In this document: positions 22,892 to 25,120 of the stretch, piece after piece
How positions within the stretch are numbered: position 1 is the first letter of the stretch
Layout of the letters: the number at the start of each line of letters is the position of its first letter
Virus record (IMG/VR): IMGVR_UViG_3300005288_000295
Coordinates: 1-25,120 of that record
DNA from: a virus
Strand: one strand, 5' to 3'
DNA: 25,120 bases
Notes under the pieces: generated by a model
What the model was told of the DNA's origin: nothing
The model's input: the letters and a program-made list of their open reading frames with translations, nothing else
Database searches by the model: none
Made by a program: the position numbers and the translations under genes

Positions 22892-22929
22892 CGACGCCCT
22901 AGCCGTATTGGGGGCCAGCTAGGGCGTCG
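22892..22929. other. Perfect 12-bp inverted repeat, 14-nt loop
   Basis: The left arm at 22892-22903 and right arm at 22918-22929 are exact reverse complements. No T-run follows on either strand, so it does not look like a standard terminator. It lies between the early-operon terminator and the tRNA-like element in a gene-free stretch and could be a processing hairpin, an operator or a replication-associated structure. Confidence 0.7.
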
Positions 22930-23014
22930 GTCTGTTGGGCCAGGCGTGGGCTTGGTGCACCGTTGCCCACGTCCGGCGGTGCGGTGGTCTCGCCCAGCCG
23001 CCGCGCTGGGGCAT

Positions 23015-23042
23015 AAAAATAGCCACCCGGTTAGGAGCGGCT
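23015..23042 (-). terminator. Intrinsic terminator of the early-type operon
   Basis: Arms at 23021-23026 and 23037-23042 form a 6-bp stem with one mismatch. On the minus strand it is followed by ATTTTTA. Its loop region carries the same CTAACCG-type sequence as the terminator at 48-82. It lies about 60 bp after the HTH gene stop. Confidence 0.65.
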
Positions 23043-23104
23043 TGCTGAGGAGATACCTCTTCCCTCAATCTGACACACTATCTGATTTAACGGGGTCGTG
23101 CTAC

Positions 23105-23686
23105 TTATCCGCCCCGTGTGTCGTGCCATGCGTTGAGTACTTCGTGTGGATGGTAGGTGGGTTGTGGGTGGATGCTGTGTGGTTTGAGTTTCCCGCGGCG
23201 GGCCCAGTTGCGGATGTCCATGCTGGTGATGGCTATTTTCGCGTTGGTGCGGAGCCATGGGAGTAGGTCACGGGTGGGCATTGGTGGTGCGATGTTGCGG
23301 ATACGTTCGCGGAGCGCGGTGTGGTTGACGGCGGGGTCTTCCGGTCCCCAGACGAGTTCGCGTGCTTGTGGTACCCAGATTCGGGCCATGTAGAGGATTT
23401 GGCCGGCGTTGGGGTTGTCCATTGCGGCGGCGTGTGCCCGGTCAGGCAATTGCGCGAGCCATGCTTGGAGGAGCATCGCGTCGATATTGCCGGGCGGTTT
23501 GGATCCTGGGTGGCCACCTCCACCACTCCCGGGTTTGTGGGCGACGGCCGTTCCGGACCTCGGCCCTTCGAGCAGTCGGACCAGAGCGGGAACGTCTTTG
23601 AGGAGCGCATCCAATTCCACGATGCATTCGGTGCAGAGGTAGAGGCTTGTTTCCCGGTGGCAGTCAGGCGCGGTGCAGTACGTCAT
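23105..23686 (-). CDS. Zinc-finger and helix-turn-helix DNA-binding protein
   Basis: This 193-aa protein combines an N-terminal four-Cys motif (Cys4, Cys9, Cys18, Cys21) with a C-terminal winged/MerR-like helix-turn-helix (about 150-187: AITSMDIRNWARRGKLKPHS, then YHPHEVLNAW). A Gly/Pro linker (about 51-66) and a helical region (about 68-112) lie between. The ATG overlaps the preceding small gene as ATGA. Last gene of the early-type operon before the terminator. It may regulate phage transcription or bind DNA in replication; the target is unknown. Confidence 0.72.
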   Translation of the reverse strand: MTYCTAPDCHRETSLYLCTECIVELDALLKDVPALVRLLEGPRSGTAVAHKPGSGGGGHPGSKPPGNIDAMLLQAWLAQLPDRAHAAAMDNPNAGQILYMARIWVPQARELVWGPEDPAVNHTALRERIRNIAPPMPTRDLLPWLRTNAKIAITSMDIRNWARRGKLKPHSIHPQPTYHPHEVLNAWHDTRGG

Positions 23687-23802
23687 TCGATTTCCTTCCC
23701 GCAGCGTTTGCAGAAGAGTGTCAGGCGCGGGAATCGGTCGATCTTGGATGTGATCCGGTACCCGTACTTGTGGACCCCGAAGCGGCAGAGTATGGGCTTC
23801 AT
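23683..23802 (-). CDS. 39-aa basic CxxC peptide
   Basis: This very short gene is supported by ATGA overlaps at both ends (with RusA upstream and the HTH gene downstream). It has Cys6 and a CKRCGKE motif (Cys31, Cys34), is basic and may bind a metal or nucleic acid. No known family recognised. Confidence 0.6.
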   Translation of the reverse strand: MKPILCRFGVHKYGYRITSKIDRFPRLTLFCKRCGKEIE

Positions 23803-24164
23803 CCGATGTCCCCGATCTTGATGATTTCGAGCACGATTTCGGCTGGCCCTTTGCCGCCGTGACGAAGGTCTGGGCCGATGACGTATTCGACTGAGTCGTC
23901 CAGGAGCAACCCAGCGTCCACGAGCCCATCGACACACGCTTTCGTGGTGGGCGCGAGGTTGTTGGTGTCGTATCGGCCGCCTCGTGGTTTGTAGATGTGC
24001 GCGATGATGTGCACTCGTCCGTCGATTTGGGGGATGCCGTGTGCTGCGGTTGCGGTTGCTTGGCGCCAGAGCTTCGTGAGTTTCGCTTGGGCCATCCGGT
24101 GAAGCCGCTGGTTCGAGTTGATGAACGCGCACGGGGCCGGGACGTCAATGGTCAGGTGGATCAT
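23799..24164 (-). CDS. RusA-like Holliday junction resolvase
   Basis: This 121-aa protein matches RusA-type resolvases: an N-terminal strand (MIHLTIDVPAP), KLTKLWRQATATAA helix, and the acidic motif DTNNLAPTTKACVDGLVDAGLLLDD with Asp66, Lys75, Asp79 and Asp89/90 as candidate catalytic residues. The C-terminal strand ends VLEIIKIGDIG. The ATG overlaps the DUF3310 stop as ATGA. The dimer would resolve branched DNA during replication, recombination or before packaging. Confidence 0.85.
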   Translation of the reverse strand: MIHLTIDVPAPCAFINSNQRLHRMAQAKLTKLWRQATATAAHGIPQIDGRVHIIAHIYKPRGGRYDTNNLAPTTKACVDGLVDAGLLLDDSVEYVIGPDLRHGGKGPAEIVLEIIKIGDIG

Positions 24165-24631
24165 GCGGCTTGCTCCCTCTTCTGGATTTCCCGGTCGATG
24201 TACCAGATGGCCTTGCGCAGGTCCTCGAGCGCGTCGGCTTTGAGGTCGGCACGCCAGACGTACTTGATGGCGTTGCCGAGGTTGAAGCCCATGTGTTCGG
24301 TGACTTGGATGCACTCGATGCCGCTGGGGTGACTGGTGTAGTGGCTCGGATGCTTCACCTGATCGCTGGGTGGCGTTTTGCAGCACTCAAAATCCACTCC
24401 CGGCACTTCCACCCCTTCAGCCACTTCTGGCTTACTGGCGGTGGCAGTGTGCGGCTCCGGGTCGGCAAGGATGAGTTCGTGGGCGTCATAGTAGAGCTCG
24501 ACGTCTCCCATGTTGACGATGTACTTGGGCAGCACGCCGTTCCTGCTGGTTCGAACCACTATGCCCACCATGTCGAAATACCAATCAGTGCGGGCGATGA
24601 CGCGCACGTGATCACCGAGCTTGAATTTCAT
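24161..24631 (-). CDS. DUF3310 protein with N-terminal SH3-like/KOW segment
   Basis: This 156-aa protein has a C-terminal DUF3310-type domain (about 92-152): HPSHYTSHPSGIECIQV, then NLGNAIKYVWRADLKADALEDLRKAIWYIDREIQ. The family occurs widely in phages and, to my knowledge, includes a T7 gp1.7-type nucleotide-kinase group, so a nucleotide-related role is possible. The N-terminus (1-55, KFKLGDHVRVIART) looks like a small SH3/KOW-type barrel. The two parts are joined by an acidic Pro-rich linker. ATGA overlaps at both ends. Confidence 0.8.
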   Translation of the reverse strand: MKFKLGDHVRVIARTDWYFDMVGIVVRTSRNGVLPKYIVNMGDVELYYDAHELILADPEPHTATASKPEVAEGVEVPGVDFECCKTPPSDQVKHPSHYTSHPSGIECIQVTEHMGFNLGNAIKYVWRADLKADALEDLRKAIWYIDREIQKREQAA

Positions 24632-25014
24632 GAGTCCCCCTTGAGGTTCCAGATGCCGAGTTTGCCAGTGGCGGCGAACGGGATTTCGAGCGGCCCGGGA
24701 TTGGCCAGCACCCAGTGGTAGTGGTCCGGCATGGCCCACTCCGAGCAGCGCTTACTGCCGGTCTCGAATGTGCAGTCGTCGGCGTGGTGGCAGTCGATGA
24801 GCTCCACGGTGCCGATGACCATGCCCTGATCGGCGGCCATGTAGGCCTTTCCGGTGAGCTTGCAGATCGCGTCCACCGCCGACGACTCCCAAGCCTTGCC
24901 AGCATGGATGTAGAGCAGGCCGCGATAGTTGGTTTTGCGGGAGCGGTTCTCGATGTCCTTGCCGTCGTTGATGATGGCCGCAGCCCACGGCTGCTTTACC
25001 GTCAGTGCTTTCAT
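24628..25014 (-). CDS. ASCH-domain protein
   Basis: This 128-aa protein is an ASCH-fold member, recognised by TVKQPWAAAIINDGKDIENRSRKTNYRGLLYIHAG (5-39) and GTVELIDCHHADDC. ASCH domains have a PUA-like barrel and bind RNA or modified nucleotides; the Cys/His cluster in the second half (Cys75, His76, His77, Cys81, Cys90) could bind metal. The ATG at 25014 has AGGAGGG closely upstream. It overlaps the next gene as ATGA. Confidence 0.85.
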   Translation of the reverse strand: MKALTVKQPWAAAIINDGKDIENRSRKTNYRGLLYIHAGKAWESSAVDAICKLTGKAYMAADQGMVIGTVELIDCHHADDCTFETGSKRCSEWAMPDHYHWVLANPGPLEIPFAATGKLGIWNLKGDS

Positions 25015-25120
25015 GAGCCCTCCTTGGGAACGACTGAAGCCGCCTCTTCTGAGACGGCTTCGTGGTGGTTGTGTGGTTCTGCTTTTTGGTCTGCAGCGCA
25101 ACATCGGCAGTTGTGGCTGG
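25011..25120 (-). CDS. C-terminus of an upstream gene (partial)
   Basis: An open frame enters from the right edge and gives 35 residues before a stop that overlaps the ASCH start as ATGA. It reads SHNCRCCAADQKAEP..., has a C-x-C-C cluster and ends acidic. It carries the ribosome site of the ASCH gene. Coupling like that of its neighbours supports it as a coding end; too little remains to name it. A short inverted repeat at 25037-25062 lies in the same stretch. Confidence 0.5.
   Translation of the reverse strand, partial: SHNCRCCAADQKAEPHNHHEAVSEEAASVVPKEGS

Noticed and set aside
22584-22922. Plus-strand 112-residue frame in the gene-free stretch
   Set aside because: No ribosome site, no domain; it spans the tRNA-like element and part of the hairpin.
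1-25120. Integrase, attachment site, CRISPR array, IS element or toxin-antitoxin pair
   Set aside because: No matching motifs, repeat-spacer pattern or transposase was seen; the only attachment hint is the tRNA-like T-arm, which is not enough.

Overview
This window is most of the late (structural) half, plus a little of the early half, of a double-stranded DNA tailed phage (or prophage) with siphovirus architecture. The GC-rich coding, the many GTG/TTG starts and the protein families (actinophage-type terminase, tail-assembly chaperone, tail-tip and endolysin sequences) point to a high-GC Gram-positive actinobacterial host. Arthrobacter or related Micrococcales would fit, but the host is inferred. 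No integrase, attachment site, repressor or CRISPR array was seen, so lifestyle is undetermined.

Almost every gene is on the minus strand, so the phage map reads from right to left. Right edge to about 23.1 kb: a tightly coupled early-type operon (an edge-truncated gene, ASCH-domain protein, DUF3310 protein, RusA-like resolvase, a 39-aa CxxC peptide, a zinc-finger/HTH protein). All five junctions are ATGA stop/start overlaps, and an intrinsic terminator follows. About 22.7-23.1 kb: no convincing gene; it holds a tRNA-like element lacking a D-arm and a perfect 12-bp hairpin. 22.7-22.0 kb: two small zinc-binding peptides and an HNH endonuclease. From 21.9 kb leftward: a TTGACA-type promoter, then terminase small and large subunits, portal, MuF-like protein, scaffold and HK97-type major capsid protein. 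These are followed by head-tail connectors, tail terminator, major tail protein, frameshifted tail-assembly chaperones, a 974-aa tape measure and the tail-tip proteins.

The lysis genes (two membrane proteins, amidase endolysin, holin-like protein) sit inside the tail-tip block, with minor tail proteins on both sides. The last genes read by the late operon (4.4-0.8 kb) look like host-surface-binding or cell-wall-acting tail proteins: a hexapeptide-repeat protein, a protein with two 38-residue carbohydrate-binding-like repeats, a protein whose core is interrupted by an FN3-like domain, and an SGNH hydrolase. A terminator at 48-82 closes this leftward transcription unit. Two more intrinsic terminators lie inside the structural operon, after the capsid gene and before the major tail gene.

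Two genes run against this traffic on the plus strand, like independently expressed morons: a secreted Pro/Ala/Thr/Val-rich protein (3271-3729) and an SGNH-hydrolase lipoprotein (176-838). The lipoprotein gene meets the tail-associated SGNH hydrolase end to end, and both stop codons lie in one CTAG palindrome. This pair, and the tRNA-like element, are the parts of the window most worth a second look.
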